Assembly (NCBI RefSeq): GCF_003970385.1 | Contig: NZ_RXZH01000001.1 | Coordinates: forward strand, 935,300-999,299 | DNA length: 64,000 nucleotides | Direction: 5' to 3' | From: Vibrio aquaticus | GTDB lineage: Bacteria; Pseudomonadota; Gammaproteobacteria; Enterobacterales; Vibrionaceae | Shown: one piece after another, positions 36,618 through 45,380 of the stretch | Position numbering within the stretch: position 1 is the first letter of the stretch | Layout: each line of letters opens with the position of its first letter | Made by a program: the position numbers and the translations under genes | The notes under the pieces: model-generated | Databases searched by the model: none | Seen by the model: only the letters and a program-made list of their open reading frames with translations | Told to the model about the DNA's origin: nothing

Positions 36618-38102
36618 ATGAAAAACATCAAGCGCAAACTCGAGTTCTATGAACAGCTATTTGGTATGTTTGGCCCAGGTGAGTCAGAGTGTCAAATCAG
36701 TCAGTTTGCGGAGCTGTGGAGCGTCACCGAAAGGCACGTTTTCACTTTGATTAAGGCGCTTGAACAAGATAAATGGATTCATTGGCATGCCAAATCAGGC
36801 CGCAATAAAAGGGCTTCGCTTTCTTGTCTGATTGAGCCTATTGAGGCGTGCTATCTAGAAGCTCATTGTTTGGCTGAGAAGGGACGAGTGGATGAGCTAC
36901 TCAATATCTTGAGCTTTGGGGGCCGGGATGCAGGTAAAGAACTACAGGTATTCTTAAACCATGCCAGTGGGACAACTAAACAAGTCGTTTATATTCCTTT
37001 TCATCGAACGATAGAACCGCTTCATCCGCATAAGGTATTACGCCGAACCGAACGCTTTCTGATCATGCAAACTTATCAGCGGTTAACTCAAACTGAGAAC
37101 GGCAAGTTAACGGGTGATCTGGCCTATCATTGGGCGGCCAGTCAAGACGCAACGGTATGGCAATTTCAAGTGCGCAGTCATGTGTTGCTTCATGATGGGA
37201 CTGCGTTAAACACCGAAGATATGGTTCGAAGCTTAACAGAGTTAACGTTACATCCTCACTGGGCTTCATGTTACCAGCATGTCTCAGCCGTAAAAAGGGT
37301 GTCTGATAACCTCATCGAAGTGCAGCTTAATCAACCGGATTGGCATCTCCCAAGAATGCTCGCCAGAGCGGAGGCGTCGGTTTTTCGTTTATCCACTGCT
37401 CATTCATTGGTGGGCTCTGGAGCGTTCTCCGTCGATGTGTTTTCACATAATATGCTCCGCCTTAATCGCAATGACAGATATAGCCATCAATTGCCAATTA
37501 TCGACCGAGCTGAGGTGTGGTTTTATCCTGATTGGGCGGTGAGTAAACAATGTGCTTACAACCAAATTCGCTTACAAATGCCAGAAAATACCAAGACGCT
37601 AGGCAGTGAATGTCCCGCCGTATTTCTGTATCTATCCAACCCGCGGGTGGCTGATGAATTGAAGACTATCGCTGTTGAAGATACATCCAATGCTCAGCAG
37701 CTATTTGAGCAAGACAACAGTGTATATGGTGATTCAATTACTATCGATTATGGTGATTACAGCCAAGTAAGCGATGCGCTGCTATGTAGTCTGATTGAAG
37801 AAAATGACCCGTTTAGCGCTTGGTTAAGCTTGTTGCTCCGCTTGCCATTTCATGCGTTGGGACTCTCGAGTGAATGGCAGGATTTCATACAGTCTCAGTT
37901 AGATGCGATTCGATGTGAGCCTAATTTGGATGAGGCATGGAAGTTATTGAATGCGCTAAAAGAGTGGCTTCAAGAGGAGCAAATTCTGACAGAGCTACAA
38001 CGAGAAACATTTCAATTTGAGGTGTCAGAACGCTTGAAAGGAACCCAAGTCAATGGCTTCGGCTGGAGCCAATTAAACGAACTGTGGGTTGACCAAGTGT
38101 AA
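36618..38102 (+). CDS. SgrR/YbaE-type regulator with solute-binding domain
   Basis: A 494-residue protein with an N-terminal winged-helix (about 1-110; SVTERHVFTLIKALEQDKWI) joined to a family-5 extracellular solute-binding domain (about 140-420; LMTQTYQRLT-like block, then WQFQVRSHVLLHDGTALNTEDM). That fusion is the hallmark of SgrR, a cytoplasmic activator that senses sugar-phosphate stress in E. coli. No SgrS-like RNA is seen nearby. Its ligand may relate to the co-transcribed oxidoreductase. Confidence 0.82.
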   Translation: MKNIKRKLEFYEQLFGMFGPGESECQISQFAELWSVTERHVFTLIKALEQDKWIHWHAKSGRNKRASLSCLIEPIEACYLEAHCLAEKGRVDELLNILSFGGRDAGKELQVFLNHASGTTKQVVYIPFHRTIEPLHPHKVLRRTERFLIMQTYQRLTQTENGKLTGDLAYHWAASQDATVWQFQVRSHVLLHDGTALNTEDMVRSLTELTLHPHWASCYQHVSAVKRVSDNLIEVQLNQPDWHLPRMLARAEASVFRLSTAHSLVGSGAFSVDVFSHNMLRLNRNDRYSHQLPIIDRAEVWFYPDWAVSKQCAYNQIRLQMPENTKTLGSECPAVFLYLSNPRVADELKTIAVEDTSNAQQLFEQDNSVYGDSITIDYGDYSQVSDALLCSLIEENDPFSAWLSLLLRLPFHALGLSSEWQDFIQSQLDAIRCEPNLDEAWKLLNALKEWLQEEQILTELQRETFQFEVSERLKGTQVNGFGWSQLNELWVDQV

Positions 38103-38113
38103 GTTGTCATGGG

Positions 38114-39034
38114 CTAGTGATTGGTTTGAGCAAACCGTTCCTGCAGATAGTCAACAAACGCCTTGATTTGCTCGGGAATGAACTTTGATTGTGCATATTG
38201 AGCGGTCACTTTGCCTTGATAGTTTCCACCTACATGCCAATCTTTCAACACTTCTAAGACTTGCCCAGAATCCAAGTAAGGCTGAATAGCAAACTCGGGA
38301 AACACTGAAATACCCACGCCTCGCAATACTGCTTCACGGCGAATTTCGCTATGGTTGACGGCAAAGCTCCCTTTCGCATTGACTGACACCTTCTGTGTAC
38401 CTTGGGTAAAGCCCCACACTCGGTCTCTTGGGTTCTCTCCTAAGCATAAACAGTTGTGGTTTGCGATATCATTTGGGTGAGCTGGTGTACCGTGGCTTGC
38501 TAAGTAGCTCGGGCTGGCGCACATGATCAATCGGCACTCTGTTAGTGTCTTTGCGATCAATCCTTCGACTGGCTTATCTGTAATATGAATGATGACATCG
38601 ACTTCATCACCAATCGGGTCGATGTAGTGATCAGCCACCTTTAACTGCAAGGCAACGTTAGGGTATTGGTCGATAAAGTCTAGAATCATCGGCATGAGAA
38701 CTTGCCTTGATAGCGCTTTAGGGGCCGCGATTCGCAGTGAACCAGACACTTCCTTTTTATTAGTTTGAGCGGCGGACACGGCCATTTTGGCGGAATACAT
38801 CATATCGCTGCATAAGCCATATACCTCTTGCCCCTTGGTGCTTAGCCGCATTTGCCTTGTCGTGCGCTCAAGCAATTTCTCTTCTAATGCATTTTCTAAA
38901 CGTGTGATAGAGCGGCTAACAGAAGAAGGCGACAAACCTAGCTTTTTGGCGGTTTTTGAAAAGCTTCCTGACTCCACCACATTGACGAATATCGCCATCT
39001 CAGAAAGCAGTGGAATCAGCTTATTTGTGTCCAT
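38114..39034 (-). CDS. LysR-family transcriptional regulator
   Basis: A 306-residue LysR regulator: N-terminal winged helix (FVNVVESGSFSKTAKKLGLSP) and C-terminal effector-binding domain (about 95-300). It is divergent from the EamA-type exporter gene with ~130 bp between, the usual LysR-target geometry, so it probably controls that exporter. The effector is unknown. Confidence 0.9.
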   Translation of the reverse strand: MDTNKLIPLLSEMAIFVNVVESGSFSKTAKKLGLSPSSVSRSITRLENALEEKLLERTTRQMRLSTKGQEVYGLCSDMMYSAKMAVSAAQTNKKEVSGSLRIAAPKALSRQVLMPMILDFIDQYPNVALQLKVADHYIDPIGDEVDVIIHITDKPVEGLIAKTLTECRLIMCASPSYLASHGTPAHPNDIANHNCLCLGENPRDRVWGFTQGTQKVSVNAKGSFAVNHSEIRREAVLRGVGISVFPEFAIQPYLDSGQVLEVLKDWHVGGNYQGKVTAQYAQSKFIPEQIKAFVDYLQERFAQTNH

Positions 39035-39165
39035 GGTGCAAAAATCCTTTGCAAAATAGCGATATTGTTTCGTTTAAGTTACTTATGGATACTGGTGAAG
39101 TCAATAAAGTTGCAGGGCGGCCAAGGGAATGGACGCCATCAAAGATGCTGAAATGGGGGACAAGG

Positions 39166-40071
39166 ATGTCGACAGCGACTGGGCTATTAAAGAAAGGAAA
39201 CGTTAAGTTTCCCGTTATTGAATCACTGCTACTGCTAGTCGCGGTGTTTTGGGGAACAAGTTATGGTTTAACAAAGAGCGCATTGGTCTATACGAGTGTG
39301 CTGGTGTTCATTTCGATTCGTTTTTCGGTCACTTTCCTATGTATGCTACCTGTAGTGATCCGAGACTTTCGCCGAGGACTTAATAAAGACTGGAAGATCG
39401 CCATACCGACCGGGTTTATTCTTTCGGCGATTTTTTTCTGCGAAGTGTTTGGGGTTTCGCAAACCTCAGCATCTAATGCGGCATTCTTGATCAGTTTGTC
39501 GGTGATTTTAACGGCATTTGCCGAGCTCGTGATTAACAAGAAACGAGTGAGTAATACCTTGTGGATGTTGACTCTATGCAGCGTGGTAGGTGTGCTAATG
39601 CTGACCAGTGACCAAGGCATTGAGATTTCGCTCAACACCGGTGATTACTTTATTCTCACAGCGGCACTTTTACGTGCGCTAATGGTGACTCTGACGAAAC
39701 GTTTTACGGAAGGCAAAGAGATCACCACGACGACCTTAACGTCCCTGCAGTCTTTGGTGGTCGCAGGTGTTGCGATTTTATGTGCAGTGGTTTACTTGCC
39801 TGCAAGCGAAGTTGTTATTCCAACCAGCACTGAATTTTGGCTAACACTCTCGTACCTTGTGCTGTTTTGTACTCTGTTTGCGTTTTACGTACAAAACTAT
39901 GCAGTTCGCAGAACCTCACCAACTCGAGTCTCCTTGTTGATGGGTAGTGAACCACTGTTTGGTGCAATTTTTGCGATGATATGGCTGCAAGAATCTCTCT
40001 CAATTATGCAGCTTTTCGGTGGGGCTTTGATTCTCTTTAGTGTCATCGTCACGTCTACAAGAGAGAGCTAA
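39166..40071 (+). CDS. EamA/DMT-family transporter
   Basis: A drug/metabolite transporter of about 301 residues with ten helices in two EamA repeats (LLLLVAVFWGTSYGLTKSAL; later LMGSEPLFGAIFAMIWLQE). The start at 39166 is chosen because the family begins just before the first helix and GGGGG lies about 10 nt upstream. Earlier in-frame ATGs at 39145, 39085 and 39010 would add polar residues; the 39010 start would overlap the LysR gene. The substrate is unknown, possibly an amino acid or metabolite efflux. Confidence 0.8.
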   Translation: MSTATGLLKKGNVKFPVIESLLLLVAVFWGTSYGLTKSALVYTSVLVFISIRFSVTFLCMLPVVIRDFRRGLNKDWKIAIPTGFILSAIFFCEVFGVSQTSASNAAFLISLSVILTAFAELVINKKRVSNTLWMLTLCSVVGVLMLTSDQGIEISLNTGDYFILTAALLRALMVTLTKRFTEGKEITTTTLTSLQSLVVAGVAILCAVVYLPASEVVIPTSTEFWLTLSYLVLFCTLFAFYVQNYAVRRTSPTRVSLLMGSEPLFGAIFAMIWLQESLSIMQLFGGALILFSVIVTSTRES

Positions 40072-40091
40072 TTTCACAGCTAACAAAGTAA

Positions 40092-40117
40092 AAAGCGGGC
40101 TCAAGTGAGCCCGCTTT
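40092..40117. terminator. Bidirectional terminator
   Basis: 11-bp perfect stem AAAGCGGGCTC / GAGCCCGCTTT with a 4-nt loop, between convergent genes. Confidence 0.92.
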
Positions 40118-40122
40118 GGTTT

Positions 40123-40785
40123 TTATTGAATCTTGATTTTGTGGCCAAGATGCATGATTTGAGTGGTTGCGTAGCCTAAGTTTACCGCTTCAAATTGCTG
40201 GCTGAGTTCTTGTGCATGTTGCGCATCTTTCGCTAAGAAAGAAACTGAGTAAACTGGGCGAACTAGGCCGTGATCTAGCTCTTGTGTGTCAATGTAAGAT
40301 GACGTCACCAGACCTGCTTGGTTTAAGCTGATCACTCGTTGCAGGTCGATGCTTAGTACACGATCCATTTCCAGCGCTTCAATTCCCTTCTTCCAAGTGA
40401 TGGTGACACCGTAGTTGTTGTACACCGGTGTGTTGTCTAACCATTTCGAGCCCATTGGTTGAATGTTCGCAATCTTAACCAACTCCTTTTTGTACAGAGG
40501 CAGATCTTTGAGTTTCTCGCTCACATCCTGTTCGTTGTCGGCTTCTAATACGAAACGCAACATTTGTACTGAGCGACCATCGAGTTGAGAGCGGTAGACG
40601 AACATATCTTTTACTTCGCCTTTTTCAATCAGCTCGCCAAATGCAGCCTTTTGCTCAGGCATGGTGTCCAACACTTGTTGAGCGTCATCGGTGTTCCACG
40701 CTAGTTCAATACCAAAGTCGGCAGCGTTTGCGAAAGTTGCAGTGAATAGAGTGGTAAATAGAGCGGCGATAGTCAGTGATTTCAT
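40123..40785 (-). CDS. Secreted protein with two similar ferredoxin-like halves
   Basis: A 220-residue protein with a signal peptide (MKSLTIAALFTTLFTATFANA). The mature part appears to be two related ~90-residue halves (FGIELAWNTDD... and YGVTITWKKGIE...). Each starts with a hydrophobic beta strand and ends in a Q/H-x-x-G strand, reminiscent of dimeric alpha/beta-barrel (YciI, muconolactone isomerase) folds. I do not recognise a named family or active site. It lies next to the cytochrome c' gene on the same strand, 51 bp apart, and may share its transcript. Confidence 0.6.
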   Translation of the reverse strand: MKSLTIAALFTTLFTATFANAADFGIELAWNTDDAQQVLDTMPEQKAAFGELIEKGEVKDMFVYRSQLDGRSVQMLRFVLEADNEQDVSEKLKDLPLYKKELVKIANIQPMGSKWLDNTPVYNNYGVTITWKKGIEALEMDRVLSIDLQRVISLNQAGLVTSSYIDTQELDHGLVRPVYSVSFLAKDAQHAQELSQQFEAVNLGYATTQIMHLGHKIKIQ

Positions 40786-40836
40786 AATAGTTTCCTCGAT
40801 TGTTTATGGCTGATTGTGTTGTGTGTTGTTATCTGT

Positions 40837-41262
40837 TTACCAACGTGAACGGTAACTGCGGTGACAAGCACGACAAGTGCCTTGCGCTGTTTCTAGTCCG
40901 TCCTCCGCTGCCGAAAGATCTTGCTTTAGGCTCGCTTGATATAAGGTCTGAAAGCCTTCATCCATTTTGCTTAGCAGTTGCTGAAACTTTTCCGGTGAAT
41001 CCCAAACAGAGTTTTTTGCTTTGCTACCTGATTGGCTGCCTTGTGGAAATAGGGTCGCGAGCTGCTCACTGTGGGCCTTTAAGGTTTCGCTGTTATCCGC
41101 AATGAGAAGCCAGTTGATCTCTGATTGGCTTAACAGCGTGTCGGTTTTCTTTGCAATCGATTCAATATCACTAAAAGCGTCTTGTCTTTGCTCAATAACA
41201 CCTTGTTGAGCGAATGCGCACAGCGGCAAAGCTGCGATGAGGGTTGTCAGAATCTTTTTCAC
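40837..41262 (-). CDS. Cytochrome c' (class II c-type cytochrome)-like
   Basis: A 141-residue periplasmic protein with a signal peptide (MKKILTTLIAALPLCAFA), a helical body and a C-terminal haem site CRACHRSYR (CxxCH), the usual place in cytochrome c'. Members bind NO or transfer electrons. It is divergent from a cytochrome b561 gene across a 48-bp near-perfect palindrome, suggesting joint regulation. Cytochrome b562-type is less likely because of the CxxCH. Confidence 0.82.
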   Translation of the reverse strand: MKKILTTLIAALPLCAFAQQGVIEQRQDAFSDIESIAKKTDTLLSQSEINWLLIADNSETLKAHSEQLATLFPQGSQSGSKAKNSVWDSPEKFQQLLSKMDEGFQTLYQASLKQDLSAAEDGLETAQGTCRACHRSYRSRW

Positions 41263-41320
41263 GTTGGTTATCTCGTTTTGTTATTTGATCAATTGAGGAT
41301 CATTTCCTCGTCTTGGTGCT

Positions 41321-41368
41321 TAATTTACACAGCAATAGTTGCAATTGCAACTGTTGCTGTGTAAATTA
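41321..41368. promoter_or_regulatory. 48-bp near-perfect palindrome between cytochrome genes
   Basis: 24-bp arms with 23 matching pairs and no spacer. The centre is AGTTGCAATTGCAACT; the outer parts are TAATTTACACAGCAA and its complement. It covers the divergent promoter region, so a DNA operator (possibly for the nearby MarR protein) is more likely than a transcript structure. Confidence 0.85.
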
Positions 41369-41409
41369 TTGCAAATCGAATGTGATTGAGCTTTTTAACG
41401 AGGTAGAAA

Positions 41410-42036
41410 ATGAAAGTATGGGATTTAGCAACACGTCTTTATCACTGGCTGCAAGCTGTATTGTTTGTTGGATTAATGGCAACAGGATTTAGTGGCAACG
41501 GACCGCACGTTCAATTCGGTCTTTTATTGTTTACGCTGCTGGTATGGCGAATTATTTGGGGAGTGGTTGGAAGCGAGACCAGTCGATTTAAGCAATTTGT
41601 TCGCTCACCAAAATCCGTCATCCTTTATCTTTTAGGTAGAGAACCAGAGAAAGCGGGACATAACCCAGCTGGTGGTTGGATGGTGATCATGATGCTTTCT
41701 GCACTGCTTCTTCAATGTGTGTCTGGTCTTGCTCTTGGCGGATTTTTTGATGAGCTCCCTTACGCGCAGTATTGGTTAACAGATGAACTGTTTAGCGTGT
41801 TTGAGTCGATGCACCTTGGTCTTGTTAACCTATTGCCTGCATTGGTTGGTTTGCATGTCGCTGCGATTCTATTTTATAAGCTGCGCTCTAAACCGCTGAC
41901 GAAAGCGATGATTACCGGGGTACAGGCAAAGTTAGAAGGTAACTCAACGGTTCGATTTGTCTCTCAGTTGAGAGCATTATTGGTGCTTGTTGTTTCTGCA
42001 TCAGTTACCATGGCAATAATTGCATTTTCATCTTAA
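41410..42036 (+). CDS. Cytochrome b561-type membrane protein
   Basis: A 208-residue protein with about four or five transmembrane helices. Haem-ligand His candidates are in RLYHWLQA and in ESMHLGLVNLLPALVGLHVAAI, as in prokaryotic cytochrome b561. It probably passes electrons between the quinone pool and a periplasmic c-type cytochrome such as the divergent cytochrome c'. The Shine-Dalgarno is GAGG. It is followed after 24 bp by a MarR gene on the same strand. Confidence 0.85.
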   Translation: MKVWDLATRLYHWLQAVLFVGLMATGFSGNGPHVQFGLLLFTLLVWRIIWGVVGSETSRFKQFVRSPKSVILYLLGREPEKAGHNPAGGWMVIMMLSALLLQCVSGLALGGFFDELPYAQYWLTDELFSVFESMHLGLVNLLPALVGLHVAAILFYKLRSKPLTKAMITGVQAKLEGNSTVRFVSQLRALLVLVVSASVTMAIIAFSS

Positions 42037-42060
42037 ATAATTGAAGAGTGAGCCTTCCTG

Positions 42061-42489
42061 ATGAATGAGGAATTTGATAGACAATCGAGCTTTGGCTGGT
42101 TGATCAATGTATTGGCCAACGATGCATCAAAGTTGTTTGATAATGAGCTTAAAAAGCACGGCCTGACAATTGCACTGTGGCCAACATTAATGTGTTTATG
42201 GGAAGAAGAAGGCGTAACTCAAAGAGATATCGCTAAAAAATCCAAAGTGGAAAACTCAACCACAACTCGTACGTTAGACAAACTGGAGAAACTCGGGTTA
42301 GTCGAACGCCAGCCAGATCCAGAAAGCCGTCGCTCTTTTCGTATTTACTTGACCGAAGAGGGCCGCGCCCTGCAAAGCCAATTGGTTCCGATTCCGGCAG
42401 GTCTGAATAAAGAGTATTTGAGTGTTTTAGAATCTAATGAGCAAAAAGAGCTGATTCGATTGCTAAAGAAGTTGGTCGATAGAGTGTAA
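42061..42489 (+). CDS. MarR-family transcriptional regulator
   Basis: A 142-residue MarR repressor: winged helix at about 45-100 (TQRDIAKKSKVENSTTTRTLDKLEKLG) with the wing RQPDPESRRSFRI. It forms dimers that bind palindromes. It lies 24 bp downstream of the b561 gene and 41 bp before the deacylase gene, so it may be in one operon with both. The TTGCAATTGCAA centre of the 48-bp palindrome upstream is the kind of site MarR proteins use. Confidence 0.9.
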   Translation: MNEEFDRQSSFGWLINVLANDASKLFDNELKKHGLTIALWPTLMCLWEEEGVTQRDIAKKSKVENSTTTRTLDKLEKLGLVERQPDPESRRSFRIYLTEEGRALQSQLVPIPAGLNKEYLSVLESNEQKELIRLLKKLVDRV

Positions 42490-42530
42490 CTCTAGATTGC
42501 ACAACAACGTGGTTTGAAATGGAGATCGAA

Positions 42531-43529
42531 ATGACCAAACCTTTAAATGAATGCATTGTTCCTATGTATCCAACGCTTCAAGCGTTAGACGTGAACGCTC
42601 TTGAAGCTGGAGAGCATAAGTTTTGGTTTGCGGTGGCAACGGATGCCATCGGACACCCGCAAACACTACCAGTGCGAGTGTTTAAAGGTGAGAAGCCGGG
42701 TAAGCGCATCGTGATCACTGCGGGTGTTCACGGTGATGAGCAAAACGGCATTTTGACGGCACAAAAGATTGCTCATGAACTCGAAGGGAAAACAATCTCA
42801 GGGTGCATTACCATTATTCCAGCGGTTAACCTATCAGGGATTGCTCGCCATAGCCGCGACTTTCACTCTGCAGCCCCCGACAGTTCTTCTGCAAACTTGA
42901 ATCGACTCTTCCCAGGTAACCCAAATGGTGATGATGCTAGTCGTTATGCCAATAGCCTGTGGGAAAACTTACTAAAGCCCAATGCGGATTTGGCGATTGA
43001 TCTCCACTCTCAAACCAGTGGCAGCGCGTACCCATTGTATGTGTTTGCTGATTATCGTTTAGATGACGCTATTCGTATGGCAAGGTTGATAAGCCCTGAT
43101 GTCATTCTTAATGATCCCGGCGACCCTGGCATACTTGAAACTGTTTATAACCGCTCGGGCATTCCATCAATCACCATTGAAGTGGGTGTTGGCCGTTATA
43201 CCGATCTTGTCATGGTTGAGCGCGCGGCATCTGGGGTATTGAATGTTTTGCGTGATTATCAACTCATTTCAGGCGAAAGCGCTGTCGTTGAGAGTCCGTG
43301 TGTGGAAGGAAACACCATTACCAGTGTAAGAGCGGAGCAGGGAGGATTTGTTGTTTGTCATGTTGAGCTTATGCAGCAGGTTGAGATAGGCCAGAAGCTC
43401 GCCACCCAATACAATAGCTTTGGGGATGAGATCCAAACTTACCTAGCGCCAGTGTCAGGAACGGTCATAAGCCACAATGTGGAGTCAGTCCGTGCGCCTG
43501 GCTCTTTGGTGGTTAGGCTTATCCACTAA
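42531..43529 (+). CDS. Succinylglutamate desuccinylase/aspartoacylase family
   Basis: A 332-residue zinc carboxypeptidase-like deacylase. The zinc motifs are AGVHGDEQNG (His, Glu) and DLHSQTSG (His), with the catalytic Glu in ITIEVGVG. The C-terminal beta domain is typical. The start is placed at 42531 because GGAG lies 6 nt upstream; a start 12 nt earlier would overlap that element. The substrate is an N-acyl amino acid or similar amide by family, and this is clearly not the AST-pathway astE context. A strong terminator follows. Confidence 0.82.
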   Translation: MTKPLNECIVPMYPTLQALDVNALEAGEHKFWFAVATDAIGHPQTLPVRVFKGEKPGKRIVITAGVHGDEQNGILTAQKIAHELEGKTISGCITIIPAVNLSGIARHSRDFHSAAPDSSSANLNRLFPGNPNGDDASRYANSLWENLLKPNADLAIDLHSQTSGSAYPLYVFADYRLDDAIRMARLISPDVILNDPGDPGILETVYNRSGIPSITIEVGVGRYTDLVMVERAASGVLNVLRDYQLISGESAVVESPCVEGNTITSVRAEQGGFVVCHVELMQQVEIGQKLATQYNSFGDEIQTYLAPVSGTVISHNVESVRAPGSLVVRLIH

Positions 43530-43547
43530 CCCCATCGAACTATAGAC

Positions 43548-43587
43548 GGTGATGTGCAATCCCCTTATTGCACATCACCATTTTCTT
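43548..43587 (+). terminator. Rho-independent terminator after the deacylase gene
   Basis: 13-bp perfect stem GGTGATGTGCAAT / ATTGCACATCACC, 6-nt loop and a T-rich tail. Confidence 0.88.
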
Positions 43588-43643
43588 TTATCGACTCACC
43601 ACAACTCTTCGTCACTTCTATAAATTATATGAACCATATGACT

Positions 43644-43665
43644 GTATAATAATTCATTATTATAC
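43644..43665. promoter_or_regulatory. Palindrome upstream of the YjiH gene
   Basis: Perfect 9-bp arms GTATAATAA / TTATTATAC around TTCA, an operator candidate. The rest of the 401-bp gap from 43530 is AT-rich with no recognised gene. Confidence 0.5.
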
Positions 43666-43930
43666 GTCATTAATTCTGCTTTAATGTTTACTCTTGCTAT
43701 CCAATAGACTCTATAAGTAATAGGTAGCTTAAGAAATGAAACCATGCATTAACCAATAGGATAAAATTCCAAAACATTTAATTTACACGACGGTTTTTTT
43801 GGAAATTATTTCATTATTGGTGAATAAAATTTCATTTTTCGCTTGTTTTGGCGACTTTTGCCTATATAATCACTCTCATTGAAAAGTTATTCACTTAATG
43901 TGATTTTGTAGTCATCTAGGGAGCTGTCAG

Positions 43931-45304
43931 ATGAGCGATACACTTCTTGCCCAAGAGAATCATAAAACAAGCAGAAATATGCTGATGTTTGCGATTCCAT
44001 CTCTATTGGGGTTGTTCTTTTTCCTTGCACCACTTACATACGATGGTAGCTTCACGTTTCCTCTAGCGCTTATGGCTAAAGGTGTGAAGTCGATTCTAGG
44101 TGATGCGATTTTGCCAACCGTAACGGGTGTGATTTGTTTTTCTGCCGTTGCTTCTGCATTGGTTAGTCTTGTTAAGCCAACTTTTGTGACTCAATCTCCT
44201 CTGCTTACTCGACTATTTGTTCTTAACCCTACGTGGTTAACTATCCGTGTATTAGGTGCGGTATTTACTCTGCTAGCGCTACACCAAATTGGTCCTGAGA
44301 TCATTTGGCACGGCAACACGGGCGGTTTGGTTCTTAATGACCTTCTACCGTCTCTATTGGTGACGTTTTTCCTTGCAGGTCTATTACTACCACTGCTGCT
44401 TAACTTTGGTCTATTGGAACTACTAGGCACAATGCTAAGTAAGCTAATGCGTCCAATTTTCCGTCTGCCGGGCCGTGCTGCGATTGACTGTATGTCTTCA
44501 TGGCTTGGTGATGGCACGGTAGGTGTTATCCTAACGAGCAAACAGTATGAAGATAAGAAATACACAGCGCGTGAAGCGGCTGTTGTGGCGACAATGTTCT
44601 CGCCAGTCGGTATTTCATTCTCGCTGGTGGTACTAACTCAAGTTGGTCTAGAAAACTTCTTCGTTCCGTTCTACTTCGCAATCTGTTTGTCAGGTGTTGT
44701 TGCAGCAATGGTGATTCAATTCCTTCCACCACTGTCATACAAGAAAGACCTCTACATTGATGGCACTGCGCCAAACCGTGAGGATGAGCTAGTACCAGCA
44801 GGGAAATCGACATTCGGTTTCGGTATGGAGCTTGCGCTAAAACGTGCTGACAAAGTGAAGAGCCTCGGCTCAGTGGCAAAAGAAGGTTTAAGCAACGCAC
44901 TTGATATGGTGTTTGGTGTTCTACCAGTGGTAATGGCGATTGGTACGCTAGGTCTAGTTGTTGCAGAAGCAACGCCAATCTTCTCTGTTCTAGGTGCGCC
45001 ATTTGTGCCTCTACTTGAAATGCTAAACGTGCCTGAAGCAGCAGCAGCAGCGGAAACAATGTTGGTTGGTTTCACTGATATGTACGTACCGTCAATCATT
45101 GCGGCTTCAACCATCAACACTGACCTAACTAAGTTTGTTGTAGCGGCATTGTCGGTAACTCAGCTTATCTTCATGTCAGAAACTGGTTCAGTAATCCTAA
45201 GCAGTAAGGTGCCAATTAACTTCCTAGAGCTAGTGGCTATCTTCCTACTAAGAACGCTAGTGACACTGCCAATCATCGTTTTAGTCGCTCACGCCATTTT
45301 CTAA
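43931..45304 (+). CDS. YjiH-family membrane protein (nucleoside-recognition/GATE)
   Basis: A 457-residue inner-membrane protein with about ten hydrophobic segments. The paired Gate-like repeats have PIFRLPGRAAIDCMSSWLGDG and AAAETMLVGFTDMYVPS, typical of YjiH/nucleoside-recognition proteins. The substrate is unestablished. In other gammaproteobacteria YjiH genes often sit beside amidase or peptidase genes; here it follows a deacylase, separated by a terminator. The Shine-Dalgarno AGGGAG is strong. Confidence 0.85.
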   Translation: MSDTLLAQENHKTSRNMLMFAIPSLLGLFFFLAPLTYDGSFTFPLALMAKGVKSILGDAILPTVTGVICFSAVASALVSLVKPTFVTQSPLLTRLFVLNPTWLTIRVLGAVFTLLALHQIGPEIIWHGNTGGLVLNDLLPSLLVTFFLAGLLLPLLLNFGLLELLGTMLSKLMRPIFRLPGRAAIDCMSSWLGDGTVGVILTSKQYEDKKYTAREAAVVATMFSPVGISFSLVVLTQVGLENFFVPFYFAICLSGVVAAMVIQFLPPLSYKKDLYIDGTAPNREDELVPAGKSTFGFGMELALKRADKVKSLGSVAKEGLSNALDMVFGVLPVVMAIGTLGLVVAEATPIFSVLGAPFVPLLEMLNVPEAAAAAETMLVGFTDMYVPSIIAASTINTDLTKFVVAALSVTQLIFMSETGSVILSSKVPINFLELVAIFLLRTLVTLPIIVLVAHAIF

Positions 45305-45323
45305 ACGATAACGCGATTAAACT

Positions 45324-45360
45324 AAAACCCGATACGCCTAGGCCTATCGGGTTTTTGTTT
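45324..45360. terminator. Terminator, YjiH gene / hcr
   Basis: AAAACCCGATA / TATCGGGTTTT stem with a 10-nt loop, between convergent genes. Confidence 0.9.
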
Positions 45361-45380
45361 TTTACAAGCTGGTTGAGTCG

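Noticed and set aside
44526-45059. 177-residue open frame antisense to the YjiH gene
   Set aside because: It lies wholly within a well-supported membrane protein gene, and its sequence is Leu/Gln-rich low-complexity as expected from the reverse strand of hydrophobic codons.
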